Shown here: positions 15,093 to 23,103 of the stretch, piece by piece
Layout: every line of letters starts with the position of its first letter
How positions within the stretch are numbered: the first letter of the stretch is position 1
Assembly (NCBI GenBank): GCA_963695415.1
Contig: CAVOGL010000008.1
Location: forward strand, 124,001 to 188,000
Direction of reading: 5' to 3'
Source: CAVXWV01 sp963695415
GTDB lineage: Bacteria > Chloroflexota > Anaerolineae > Anaerolineales > UBA4823
Length of the DNA: 64,000 nucleotides
The notes under the pieces: generated by a model
What the model saw: only the letters and a program-made list of their open reading frames with translations
The model's database searches: none
What the model was told of the DNA's origin: nothing
Position numbers and translations under genes: made by a program

Positions 15093-16058
15093 ATGGACAT
15101 TCTGATCCCACCAGGACTGGCATGGGTGCAGTTTATCCAACAACTCAGCCCAATGCTGGATGGCATGATGAAGGCAGTCAGCTTTCTTGGCTCCTTTGAA
15201 TTTTATATCCTGATTATCCCCTTGATCTATTACGCTTTTGACCGAGCTCTTGGTCTGCGTATGCTCTTCATACTGGTCAGCACCGATGTGCTGGGCAATT
15301 TCTTGAAACAGCTTTTTCACCAACCTCGACCTTACTGGGTCAGCACAGAAGTCAAGGCGCTTTCAAGCGAGATATCCTATGGTATGCCGTCCACCCACGC
15401 CAGCAATACCCTGGCAGTTTATGGAATCTTCGCCTGTTCGGTCCGAAAAGCCTGGGTTTGGGTGCTGACCGTAATTTTATTACTGCTGGTCGGCGTCTCC
15501 CGTCTGTATCTTGGTGTCCACTTTCCGCAAGATGTTTTCTTCGGCTGGCTTATCGGGCTTGTGGTACTGCTGGTTTTCCTGCGCGGCGAGGCTCGATTTC
15601 TTGCCTGGTGGAAAACGCTTTCCCTGAATGCTCAGATCGGGATTGGTTTTATTTTTTCACTGCTCATCATCCTGATGGGACTCCTGGTGCGGTGGCTGAT
15701 CTCTGGGAGCCCGGATCCAACTGCATGGTCGAGTTATGCTGCCGGAGCCAGGGCTTTGACCACCTTTTTCAATGATGGCGGAGCTCTCTTTGGCGGGATC
15801 ACTGGTGCGGTGTTGATGCAGCGTTATGCCAGCTTCCGCGTGGAAGGCGCCTGGTGGGTGCGTATGGTTCGATATGCCCTCGGGCTTGTTGGTGTGTTTG
15901 CCTTTTACCTGGGTCTGGACGTGCTGTTTGCCCTGATCGCCGCCGATGACAGTGTGTTGGGGCTCATCCTGCGCTATGTCAGATACGGAACTGTGACTTT
16001 CTGGGCGATCTTCCTCGCCCCCTGGTTGTTCCTCAAACTTAAGCTGGTAAAAGCCTGA
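15093..16058 (+). CDS. PAP2 family membrane phosphatase
   Basis: A 321-residue integral-membrane phosphatase of the PAP2 (type 2 phosphatidic acid phosphatase) superfamily. The three active-site motifs are complete: 'KQLFHQPRPYW' (KxxxxxxRP), 'YGMPSTHASN' (PSxH) and 'SRLYLGVHFPQDVFFG' (SRxxxxxHxxxD). About nine hydrophobic segments are present; the region after residue 180 is an extra membrane domain of four or more helices that is not part of the PAP2 core. AAAGGAG lies seven bases before ATG at 15093. Likely substrates are undecaprenyl pyrophosphate, phosphatidate or another lipid phosphate. The gene is followed by a nested hairpin repeat. Confidence 0.87.
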   Translation: MDILIPPGLAWVQFIQQLSPMLDGMMKAVSFLGSFEFYILIIPLIYYAFDRALGLRMLFILVSTDVLGNFLKQLFHQPRPYWVSTEVKALSSEISYGMPSTHASNTLAVYGIFACSVRKAWVWVLTVILLLLVGVSRLYLGVHFPQDVFFGWLIGLVVLLVFLRGEARFLAWWKTLSLNAQIGIGFIFSLLIILMGLLVRWLISGSPDPTAWSSYAAGARALTTFFNDGGALFGGITGAVLMQRYASFRVEGAWWVRMVRYALGLVGVFAFYLGLDVLFALIAADDSVLGLILRYVRYGTVTFWAIFLAPWLFLKLKLVKA

Positions 16059-16147
16059 CACAAAGGACACAAAGAAAACAAGGAGCACAAAGGTAATAAA
16101 TGTAGAACTTTGTGCTCCTTCTCTTCCCCTTCGTGAACTTTGTGTTA
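16055..16147. repeat. Nested inverted repeat (CACAAAG family), terminator-like
   Basis: AAGGAGCACAAAG (16080-16092) pairs perfectly with CTTTGTGCTCCTT (16108-16120). Outside it, 'TGACACAAAG' and 'CTTTGTGTTA' add a second pair. The design (outer ACAAAG arms, inner palindrome) resembles the GCAGAG family, with a different word. It separates the PAP2 gene from the HD gene and may terminate the former. Confidence 0.6.
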
Positions 16148-16176
16148 GAAACACAGATTATAATGAGAATATATCC

Positions 16177-16983
16177 ATGACTGAGAAAACCATTCCTCAA
16201 CCGAGGACGATCCGGGTGCCGTATGGCGGGAACGAATTGCTGCGAGACGCCCTGGCGCGCATTAACGAGAATGTGGAGGTGCGTACCCTCTGGAGGGTGA
16301 TTAACGTCAATGCCATCGACAGGCTGGGGATGAGCGACCACGGACCCGTGCATTTCCAAATTGTGGCTAACATCGCCATGAAACTGACCCGAATGCTTCT
16401 CAAGCGGGGCATCGAGATGTCGATCACTACATACTACGAATTGTCCAGTAATTACGCCGAACTGGTAGTGCTGCTTGCCAGCCTGTTCCACGACCTGGGC
16501 ATGACGATCAACCGCGATGGGCACGAGGAATTCAGCCTCTTCCTGGCGAACGAGCTGCTGCACAAACTGCTCGATTTCCTCTCCATTGAAGAACGCACTA
16601 TTGTCATCTCCGAGACGCTGCACGCCATCATCGCCCATCGCAGCGGAGGAACACCTTACACCATCGAGGCCGGCATCGTGCGCGTGGCGGATGCCCTGGA
16701 CATGAGCCAGGGACGCAGCCGCATCCCTTACGAAGCCGGGAACGTGGACATTTACTCGATCTCCGCCGCAGCCATCGATAAAGTGGACATAGAGGCGGGT
16801 GCTGAAGACGAAAAGCCAATTTACATCCACATCCGCATGAACAACTCTGCAGGTCTGTTCCAGGTGGACGAGTTATTAAAAAAGAAACTCAAAGGCTCCG
16901 GGATCGAGCGTTATGTGAAGGTCAGGGCAACACTGGAGCACGAACAGGAAAAACGGCTCGTGCGCGAGTTTGAGATCATTTAG
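16177..16983 (+). CDS. HD domain phosphohydrolase
   Basis: A 268-residue soluble protein with an HD metal-dependent phosphohydrolase domain. The metal ligands can be followed as 'SDHGPVHFQIVANIA' (His), 'LLASLFHDLGMTINRDGHEEFS' (His-Asp and a following His) and 'IVRVADALDMSQGR' (Asp). Residues 200-268 form a separate, Lys/Glu-rich C-terminal part. HD proteins of this kind act on nucleotides or phosphate esters, and the exact substrate is not evident. It converges on the next lipoprotein gene and overlaps its end by eight bases. Confidence 0.75.
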   Translation: MTEKTIPQPRTIRVPYGGNELLRDALARINENVEVRTLWRVINVNAIDRLGMSDHGPVHFQIVANIAMKLTRMLLKRGIEMSITTYYELSSNYAELVVLLASLFHDLGMTINRDGHEEFSLFLANELLHKLLDFLSIEERTIVISETLHAIIAHRSGGTPYTIEAGIVRVADALDMSQGRSRIPYEAGNVDIYSISAAAIDKVDIEAGAEDEKPIYIHIRMNNSAGLFQVDELLKKKLKGSGIERYVKVRATLEHEQEKRLVREFEII

Positions 16984-17896
16984 GCGGAAGCACCCACAAT
17001 TCCGGCGCGCTGCCGGTACCCTCGATGAGCAGATCGTGCACCCCCGGCGCCAGATAAGCGCTCAGGGGCACATTTAGCGGCAAATTCTCACCCGGCTGCA
17101 GCATGAACTGGTACCATGCCAATTTAACCTGGATTTCTTCATCAGTCTGGTTCATGATGCTGAGTAGTTGTTCCCCACGCAGCTGCATACAGCGGGGCGA
17201 AGGCATTATCTCCGGGCTGATGTTAATCTGCACAATCCCGCCATCTTCTTGCCCGCAAATCCCGGCTGCAGGAGAATCGGAACTGGCAGGATACAGGCTC
17301 TCCGCCACCATTTTCGGGTCGAAAACAACACTGGAGGCAATCTGGTCCAGGTGAGAAAGGTCAGCCTGCAAAACGAAGATATCAACCAGTGAGCCGTCTG
17401 CAAGCACCGGGCGAGGGAGCTTGATCAGGATTTCGCCCCAGGCACCTTCACCAGCCTGTCCATCAGGTTGATCAACGGAGGGTTCGATTTTGAATGCCTC
17501 GGCACCGGCGACCTGGATAGAATCAACTTTCGGGTCTGAGCCGAAATGTCGATCTTCAAGACCAGCTTCAACCTGAGCGAGAGCATCAAGGGACAACCCA
17601 CCGCTGGTAAGAGGAACCAAGGAGAAAAAACCTCGATCTTTGCCATATCGCAAAAATCCTCGAGGAGATGGTTCTTCCACCCATAAAGAGGGGTATGCCA
17701 GGGAAATCCCGACATCCTCAAGGTTGAGGTTGCTTGTGGCTTCAATTTGCTGTCCAGGCGTCGATGTGGGATGAGCTGTCTTCACAGGGTCACTCTTTGA
17801 AGTTACTGTCTGTGGTGTTAAACCAGTTTTTGAGCAGGCTGACAGAATTATTATCAGGAACAGACTGAGCAGGATACAACGAGATTTATAAATCAT
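16976..17896 (-). CDS. Hypothetical lipoprotein
   Basis: A 306-residue exported lipoprotein: signal with 'IIILSAC' and lipid-modified Cys at 21, then a Thr/Ser/Pro linker ('TSKSDPVKTAHPTSTPGQQ'). Residues 55-200 show a mixed pattern starting 'EDVGISLAYPSLWVEE', resembling the PsbP/MOG1-like lipoproteins of this group that begin with 'YGFSFxxPxxW', as the protein at 23.1-24.8 kb also does. Residues 205-306 look like a second beta-rich domain with two Cys ('AGICGQEDG', 'PSPRCMQL'). The function is unknown. The tail overlaps the convergent HD gene. Confidence 0.7.
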   Translation of the reverse strand: MIYKSRCILLSLFLIIILSACSKTGLTPQTVTSKSDPVKTAHPTSTPGQQIEATSNLNLEDVGISLAYPSLWVEEPSPRGFLRYGKDRGFFSLVPLTSGGLSLDALAQVEAGLEDRHFGSDPKVDSIQVAGAEAFKIEPSVDQPDGQAGEGAWGEILIKLPRPVLADGSLVDIFVLQADLSHLDQIASSVVFDPKMVAESLYPASSDSPAAGICGQEDGGIVQINISPEIMPSPRCMQLRGEQLLSIMNQTDEEIQVKLAWYQFMLQPGENLPLNVPLSAYLAPGVHDLLIEGTGSAPELWVLPPK

Positions 17897-18119
17897 GACA
17901 TCTCCGGATTAGCGGTGTAGTTTATATATATTGACGGTAATTGATGCAGGAAGGTTCCAATGTGGTTGCCAGATAGTGAGGGATGGAAGCAAATGGTCAA
18001 TTTGTACTGGTTCATTCTCGATCCAAATCCTTGCTGGTGTCAAGGAGTATAATGTCGTAGACGGTTTCCGGACACCAATCTCATTGATTGTTCGGCGCCT
18101 GTGAAATTGGAGGAAGTCC

Positions 18120-18674
18120 ATGCGAAAAATGTTTCTAGTCTTAGCAGCCATCATTCTATTATTAAGTGCCTGCAGCTCTCCTGCGCCTGTTGCCACAGTT
18201 ATGGCAACGCCATTCGTGCCCCTTGAAGAAGTGCTCTTGGGCTTGCCTGATCTAAAAAATGTTGATCCAAACTTTGCGGCGCTCTTTGTCAGTGAACCCA
18301 CCCTGAGCGAAGGCTGCATGGTGCAGGATCTGGATTGTTTGGTACTCTCATTCCGCAGCGATGGGGAGCCATTTTCTTTGGTTGGTGTTGAAGTGACCCG
18401 TTTTGAAGATTCTGAACTCACCATGGCAGGGAGTGACTCTTACCAGAAATTCCTGGCAGAGGTGCTGGGTGACCAATTTCAGGTAGTTGAGTCGGACGAA
18501 TTGCCGGTAGGGAGCTGGTTCGTTACAGCCGGGGAGACAGTCCTGTTGGGCGTACCGTACCACAACCTTTTCTTGTTTTTTGCCGTGGATACCGTCCTGG
18601 TGGATGACCCTCAGATCCTGGCACTTGATCTGGCGAAGCAGCAGATCGAGAAATTAAAGCAGAACGGGTATTGA
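18120..18674 (+). CDS. Hypothetical small lipoprotein
   Basis: A 184-residue lipoprotein. 'MRKMFLVLAAIILLLSACSS' is a clear lipoprotein signal with Cys at 18. The mature part has a Cys pair in 'SEGCMVQDLDCLVLSF' and no recognised domain. GGAGG lies eight bases before ATG at 18120. It stands alone on the plus strand; the spacer before it (17897-18119) has no gene. Function unknown. Confidence 0.65.
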   Translation: MRKMFLVLAAIILLLSACSSPAPVATVMATPFVPLEEVLLGLPDLKNVDPNFAALFVSEPTLSEGCMVQDLDCLVLSFRSDGEPFSLVGVEVTRFEDSELTMAGSDSYQKFLAEVLGDQFQVVESDELPVGSWFVTAGETVLLGVPYHNLFLFFAVDTVLVDDPQILALDLAKQQIEKLKQNGY

Positions 18675-18799
18675 ATCCCTGAAATTCTTCCAGCTATTTT
18701 CCTACCAACCAGGCAATTTTATGGTTAAATATCAGTCACCTCAATCAGATTGATCTGATAAATTTTCCACGAGCAACAGTTTAACAACAGGAGGAAATC

Positions 18800-19436
18800 A
18801 TGGAAAGAAGAACCATCACCCGGATGATCCTGGGCATCATCTTGATCTTGCTTGGCGCCTGGTTTCTGGCAGCGAAGATGTACCCGCAGCTGGCGATCTG
18901 GGAGGATCTGAATTTAAGCTGGCCTTTCATCGTGATCGGTGTGGGCATCCTGCTGTATTTTCTGGGACTGCTTGGAGGCGAACCTGACATGATGGTGCCG
19001 GCGACGGTGGTGACAGGGATCGGAGGCATCCTGTATTACCAGGACCGCACCGGCGACTGGGGCAGCTGGTCCTATGCATGGGCGTTGATCCCGGGATTTG
19101 TGGGTGTCGGCACAATTCTGGCTGCCCTACTCAAAGGTAACTGGCGCCAGGTCAAGGATGGACTCAGCCTGGTCATTATCAGCATGATAATGTTTGCCAT
19201 TTTTGGTACGTTCCTGGGCGGATTATCCTGGACAGGCTGTTTTAGGTGCAGCTGCCTTGATACTCTTAGGGATTTATTTGATCATCAGCAATCTGCTCAA
19301 GCGACCAGAAAAACCTGAAACGGTTGATGCTGATGCGCCAGTCCCGAATCCATCACCACCCCCAGCTCCCGAAGCAAAGGTTGATGCTCAAGAGGTGGAA
19401 AAACCGCAGCAAGACACACCCGCTGAAGGATCATGA
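18800..19436 (+). CDS. LiaF-like/DUF5668-type membrane protein (one frame break)
   Basis: A small membrane protein of about 210 residues when the frame is joined. It begins 'MERRTITRMILGIILILLGAWFLAAKMYP', with six hydrophobic segments, among them 'NLSWPFIVIGVGILLYFLGLLGG', typical of the LiaF-type transmembrane repeat found in DUF5668 proteins. The frame changes between 19215 and 19225, where '...FGTFLG' should continue into 'ADYPGQAVLGAAALILLGIYL' and a Pro/Glu-rich tail. Neither piece has its own ribosome site at the break, so this is one gene. AGGAGG lies six bases before the start at 18800. Envelope-stress membership is only by analogy with LiaF. Confidence 0.65.
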
Positions 19437-19502
19437 TGATCCGGGATTAAAATCATCAATCGTCATTATTCGCGGATTGATACAAAATTGATATAAATTT
19501 AA

Positions 19503-20535
19503 TCACGCTTGCCGGAGCTGCATCACTGTTTCGAACAGCGCCTGCACGTTTTCCCATGGGAATCCGGGATCGATTTCAATATAAAGCCACGATCCGCCAT
19601 TCAGACAGTCAAACTCCTCCACCAGGCGAAGGAGGTAGTCCTGAACCTGCCGGGGTGTGGCGCGCTGCATCAGGTCGCCGCGATCCGGATGGAGCTGTAC
19701 AGTTAAATCAAGCTCACGGCAGAGATGGGCGAGCCAGCGGTGATCGTAAAGGGAAAGTTGAGGCCAGATGGCGTCCACACCCAGCAGGTGCAAGTCCTCC
19801 AACAGCGGAGTGATTTGCCCGCAGGAATGGAAGAAGATACGTTTTCCAGCCTTTCGTATGGGTTCGAATAACACCTCATATCGAGGTTAAAGATCTGCGC
19901 CACACATTTGGGGACAGAAGCAGCGACTGCTGGGTGCCGAAATCATCTCCAAATTGGATGGCGTCCACCCCTTTCAACAATGCATTCTCAATCTCCACAG
20001 CATAATACTCGACAAGGCGGTCAACCAGCCGGTTAATCCCGGGTGAATCCTGGGTGATATCGATCAACACATCCTCGAATGGGCGAAGCGACTGCATGGT
20101 CTCGAACAAGCTGACAAAGCCATCTGCGTAGTAATATTGCTGGCGATGGCGGACTGCGTCTGCTTGCGCCAATTTCAACGCCTCACCTTGCAGGCGCTGA
20201 AGCGGGGGAAATTGATAACCATCCAGTAAGGAGATGTCAGCCAGGGGATATTTGATACGGTAACCCCAAATTCCATAAATGCGGTATTCCCAGGTGGTGC
20301 CCCATTCATCCGTAGCGATCTTGTGGTAGCGACCTTCGGCGTCGTAATCCTCTTTTGGCACCTGTGGAAGACCGGGTTCTGCCAGTTCCACAAAATCCTG
20401 CTCGCAGGAACGCATCAGGTCGAGAAGTTTTTGACCGTGCTCATATAATCCTGCAGGTGATGGGTGGATTTGCAGAGGCACAATGTCCACCGGTTTGAAC
20501 GATAAAGCATTCTGCACGCGTTGGCGAGAATTCAT
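19503..20535 (-). CDS. Uroporphyrinogen decarboxylase (URO-D) family protein, MtaA/CmuA-like (two frame breaks)
   Basis: About 344 residues after joining. URO-D family members without a role in heme synthesis act as corrinoid-dependent methyltransferases (MtaA/CmuA) or are uncharacterised. Visible features: start 'MNSRQRVQNALSFKPVDIVP', 'DEWGTTWEYRIYGIWGYRIKYPL', 'GVDAIQFGDDFGTQQSLLLSPNVWR', and 'FFHSCGQITPLLEDLHLLGVDAIWP', where H and C fit the zinc-ligand region of the methyltransferase branch. Two single A residues seem to be missing (minus strand), at 19887-19888 and 19894. Adding them gives 'VWRRIFKPRYEVLFEPI', the family consensus at this point. The gene follows the MFS gene by seven bases, so the two are co-transcribed. 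A methylated substrate is inferred. Confidence 0.78.
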
Positions 20536-20542
20536 CCAGTTA

Positions 20543-21874
20543 TCAGCCCTTCACCCAGATAACAATCCCAATCACCAGGCGCAGGGCGCCAAGACCAAGG
20601 AGGGCAAAAGGAATACTGGTGTAGCGAGCCAGGGCTGGACCAGCGAGTGAGCCCGTGAGAACTGCAATGCTGCCGAGGAGCAGGCTCCAGGACAACCAGG
20701 ATGGGCGGTTTGTGGGAGGCAGTGCATCGAGATGGTAATTATACTGGGAAGATGCAAGGATCCCAGATGCAAACCCACCGACGATGACTGCCAGCAGGTA
20801 ACCGGCTGCATCGCCAGCCAATGCCAGCATGACTGCCTGGATGGCGAGCAGTATCGCTCCAAAGCCGGTTCCACGGCGGCTGCCGACCCTTACCGACATC
20901 CTTGCCATGACCAGGGAGACCAGGAAGACCAGCAAAGTGCTGATCGCTGTGGCGAGACTGATGAGTGAATCGGGGAACTGAAGCGTGTTAACCAGGAGGT
21001 CGGGTATCAATGGGGCGACCATGGTATTGGTCATGTTGAAAAAAAAGAGAAGGATGACTACCTGGATAAATGCGCGACCGTCAGGCTGGATTGATGAGAC
21101 GGCAGACCGGATACGAGAAACCGAAAAGAATCCCCTCAATTTGAATCCCTGACCTGGAAGGATCACTTTTCTTGCAGAGAGTTTCCTTTCCGTGTTTTGG
21201 ATCTCAAGGCTGTCTTCATCCAGTTCCACTGCTGGGTGAACCTTACGCAGTACGGGCACGGTGAGGATGGCGCCGAGAAAACCGATGAAAAAGACAACCT
21301 GGTAACCCGTCGGGAAGGGCAGCCTGTCCAGCAAAAGCCCACACAGCAGGGTGACCGGGAAAGAGACCAGGGACATCAGCGCCATACGAGTTCCTACTAC
21401 CATGCCGCGCCATTCGACTGGCACAGCCTCCACAAAAAACTGGCTGAAACTGATATTTATAACGGTTGTGGGTATGGCGATGATAAGCGCTACCGCAAGT
21501 AATGCCTCGACTTGCATGTCAGCTGGGAACGCCGTGGGGATGAAAACATATAAAAGGAAAAGGATACGGGAAACGAAGGCTGACCAGACAGTGGCTTTAC
21601 CGGCAGGGAAGCGCCGCAGCCATCGCCCTGCTGGCAGGGACAGCAGCAATGAGGTAATGGCAGGGATGGCGGTGAGTAAACCGATCTGCCCAGGTGTGGC
21701 TCCGGCTCGGGCGGCGTAGATGGCAAGGAAAGCGGTGGTGGAGCCGATATAAAACCCCCACCAGGCAATGTCCCAAAAAAGATAAATGAAGTTGGAATGC
21801 AGCCGAGGGGGCAAGCCGGGAGGCGGGCTGAAAGCTTGTTTTAAAGCCTGGCGCAGGTTCAGATTGGTTTGCAA
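20543..21874 (-). CDS. MFS transporter
   Basis: A 443-residue major facilitator permease with about 12 helices, starting 'MQTNLNLRQALKQAF'. Typical points are 'GATPGQIGLLTAIPAITSLLLSLPAGRWLRRF' in the first loop and 'FADSLISLATAISTLLVFLVSLVMARMSVRVGSRRG'-like text in the second half. A central hydrophilic loop of about 50 residues (residues 215-265) carries 'SRIRSAVSSIQPDGRAF'. It lies between a nitrilase-family gene upstream and the URO-D gene downstream, all on the minus strand with small gaps once the duplicated spacer is discounted. This suggests transport of the substrate or product of those enzymes. The first 34 bases of the coding sequence are part of the 170-bp repeat. Confidence 0.85.
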   Translation of the reverse strand: MQTNLNLRQALKQAFSPPPGLPPRLHSNFIYLFWDIAWWGFYIGSTTAFLAIYAARAGATPGQIGLLTAIPAITSLLLSLPAGRWLRRFPAGKATVWSAFVSRILFLLYVFIPTAFPADMQVEALLAVALIIAIPTTVINISFSQFFVEAVPVEWRGMVVGTRMALMSLVSFPVTLLCGLLLDRLPFPTGYQVVFFIGFLGAILTVPVLRKVHPAVELDEDSLEIQNTERKLSARKVILPGQGFKLRGFFSVSRIRSAVSSIQPDGRAFIQVVILLFFFNMTNTMVAPLIPDLLVNTLQFPDSLISLATAISTLLVFLVSLVMARMSVRVGSRRGTGFGAILLAIQAVMLALAGDAAGYLLAVIVGGFASGILASSQYNYHLDALPPTNRPSWLSWSLLLGSIAVLTGSLAGPALARYTSIPFALLGLGALRLVIGIVIWVKG

Positions 21875-22210
21875 GACGGGGTAATTATAATCAGGGTTTC
21901 GATGAGGTGAGGAATAATTGGAGGGTGATCCCGCGACCTCTAAGCTGAAACCTGGCTAGTCTGACTGTGTTATGTCGAACACGAAGAAGTCTTCGCCAAT
22001 TGGTTTGGTGTGATAAAAAAAAAAACGGAAGAAAATAAAAGTTAAAGCCTGGCGCAGATTCAGATTGGTTTGCAAGACGGGGTAATTATAATCAGGGTTT
22101 CGATGAGGTGAGGGAATAATTGGTGGGTGAACCCGCACCTCTAAGCTGAAACCTGGCTAGTCTGACTGTGTTATGTCGAAGACGAAGAAGTCTTCGCCAA
22201 TTGGTTTGGT
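21841..22210. repeat. Degraded 170-bp tandem duplication at a gene boundary
   Basis: Bases 21841-22010 and 22042-22210 are nearly the same, with scattered single-base differences (for example gaacacg versus gaagacg, and one-base indels). Between them lies an A-rich stretch (22015-22041) containing a run of 11 A. The left copy includes the start of the MFS gene and a ghost of the nitrilase gene end; the right copy includes the real nitrilase end and a ghost of the MFS start. This looks like two overlapping low-quality read ends that were not merged. Without it the two genes would be about 80 bases apart. Confidence 0.85.
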
Positions 22211-22930
22211 TTGGCAGACCCAGTTCCCATTTGTATCGATCACACCGGACGGCGCTGAACAGGGGAGGTGCTCTGGGGTGGCATTGTCAACCGTGACCAC
22301 CCACACACTTGCCGCGCGGGCACGCATGCGCAGGTTGGTTTCGTGGTAATTCCAGGCAAGCTGTGACCATTCGCTGCCATCCCTGCCACCGTTTACGGCG
22401 TGAAAGATGATGCGCGCACCTAACCGAGAGAGCTGCTGCACCAGATGTGGATCGGGCATGGGAGTGCATTCCGGGTTTGCCCAAAGGTCATTACAGATCA
22501 TGCCGCCGATGATGAGGTCGTTGTTCCAGGAGAAAGTGCGTAGATCTGAGACTTCGAAGTGATTGATCTCACCTACCGGTTTATCTTCCAATGATCCGCA
22601 TAGGAGGGTCTTGCTGTGATAACCCAGGTAGGTCCCATCCGGCATGTAGAAGCGGATTTGGTTATAAGATTTACCGTTTGCTTCAACAAAACATGTGCCC
22701 AGAGCTAAACCGACCTTTTTAGCACGGGCATGGTGAGTGAGGGTCTCAAGCGCTTGCAATACAACCTGGGGGTCAAATTCATGGGTGTAACCACTGAGTG
22801 AACCCTCTGGGGTCAGCAGGATTTCAGCACCTTGTTCGGCTGCATAACTGACTGCTGCGATTAGAGCTTCCAGATTCGCCCCAACATGATTGGTAACAGC
22901 CATCTGGTAGCCGGCTACTCGAATATCCAT
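22157..22930 (-). CDS. Carbon-nitrogen hydrolase (nitrilase superfamily)
   Basis: A 257-residue cytosolic amidase/nitrilase-superfamily enzyme. The catalytic triad is complete: E42 in 'LLTPEGSLSGY', K107 in 'GYHSKTLL' and nucleophile C146 in 'GGMICNDLW'. The overall length matches the omega-amidase and carbamoylase-like branches. It would hydrolyse an amide or N-carbamoyl bond. It is the first gene of a probable operon with the MFS permease and URO-D family gene downstream. The extreme 3' end lies within the duplicated segment at 21841-22210, and the copy that runs in frame is the right one. Substrate not evident. Confidence 0.87.
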   Translation of the reverse strand: MDIRVAGYQMAVTNHVGANLEALIAAVSYAAEQGAEILLTPEGSLSGYTHEFDPQVVLQALETLTHHARAKKVGLALGTCFVEANGKSYNQIRFYMPDGTYLGYHSKTLLCGSLEDKPVGEINHFEVSDLRTFSWNNDLIIGGMICNDLWANPECTPMPDPHLVQQLSRLGARIIFHAVNGGRDGSEWSQLAWNYHETNLRMRARAASVWVVTVDNATPEHLPCSAPSGVIDTNGNWVCQTKPIGEDFFVFDITQSD

Positions 22931-23103
22931 CCATCTTCTCCAGCTTCGAATTTTGTTTAGATGAGAATCAACCCGATTCCACCAGGAAATTATAACCGTG
23001 CCAGAAATCTTGTTGTAACCACGTGAGTGTTTATTTGATCATCCCGAACGGCGCTCTCGTCTAACGAAAAAGCTATAATAATACATCCGTAAACGCTTCA
23101 AAC

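Noticed and set aside
16055..16147. CACAAAG repeats as a CRISPR array
   Set aside because: The repeats are inverted, not direct, with no regular spacers and no cas genes in the window.
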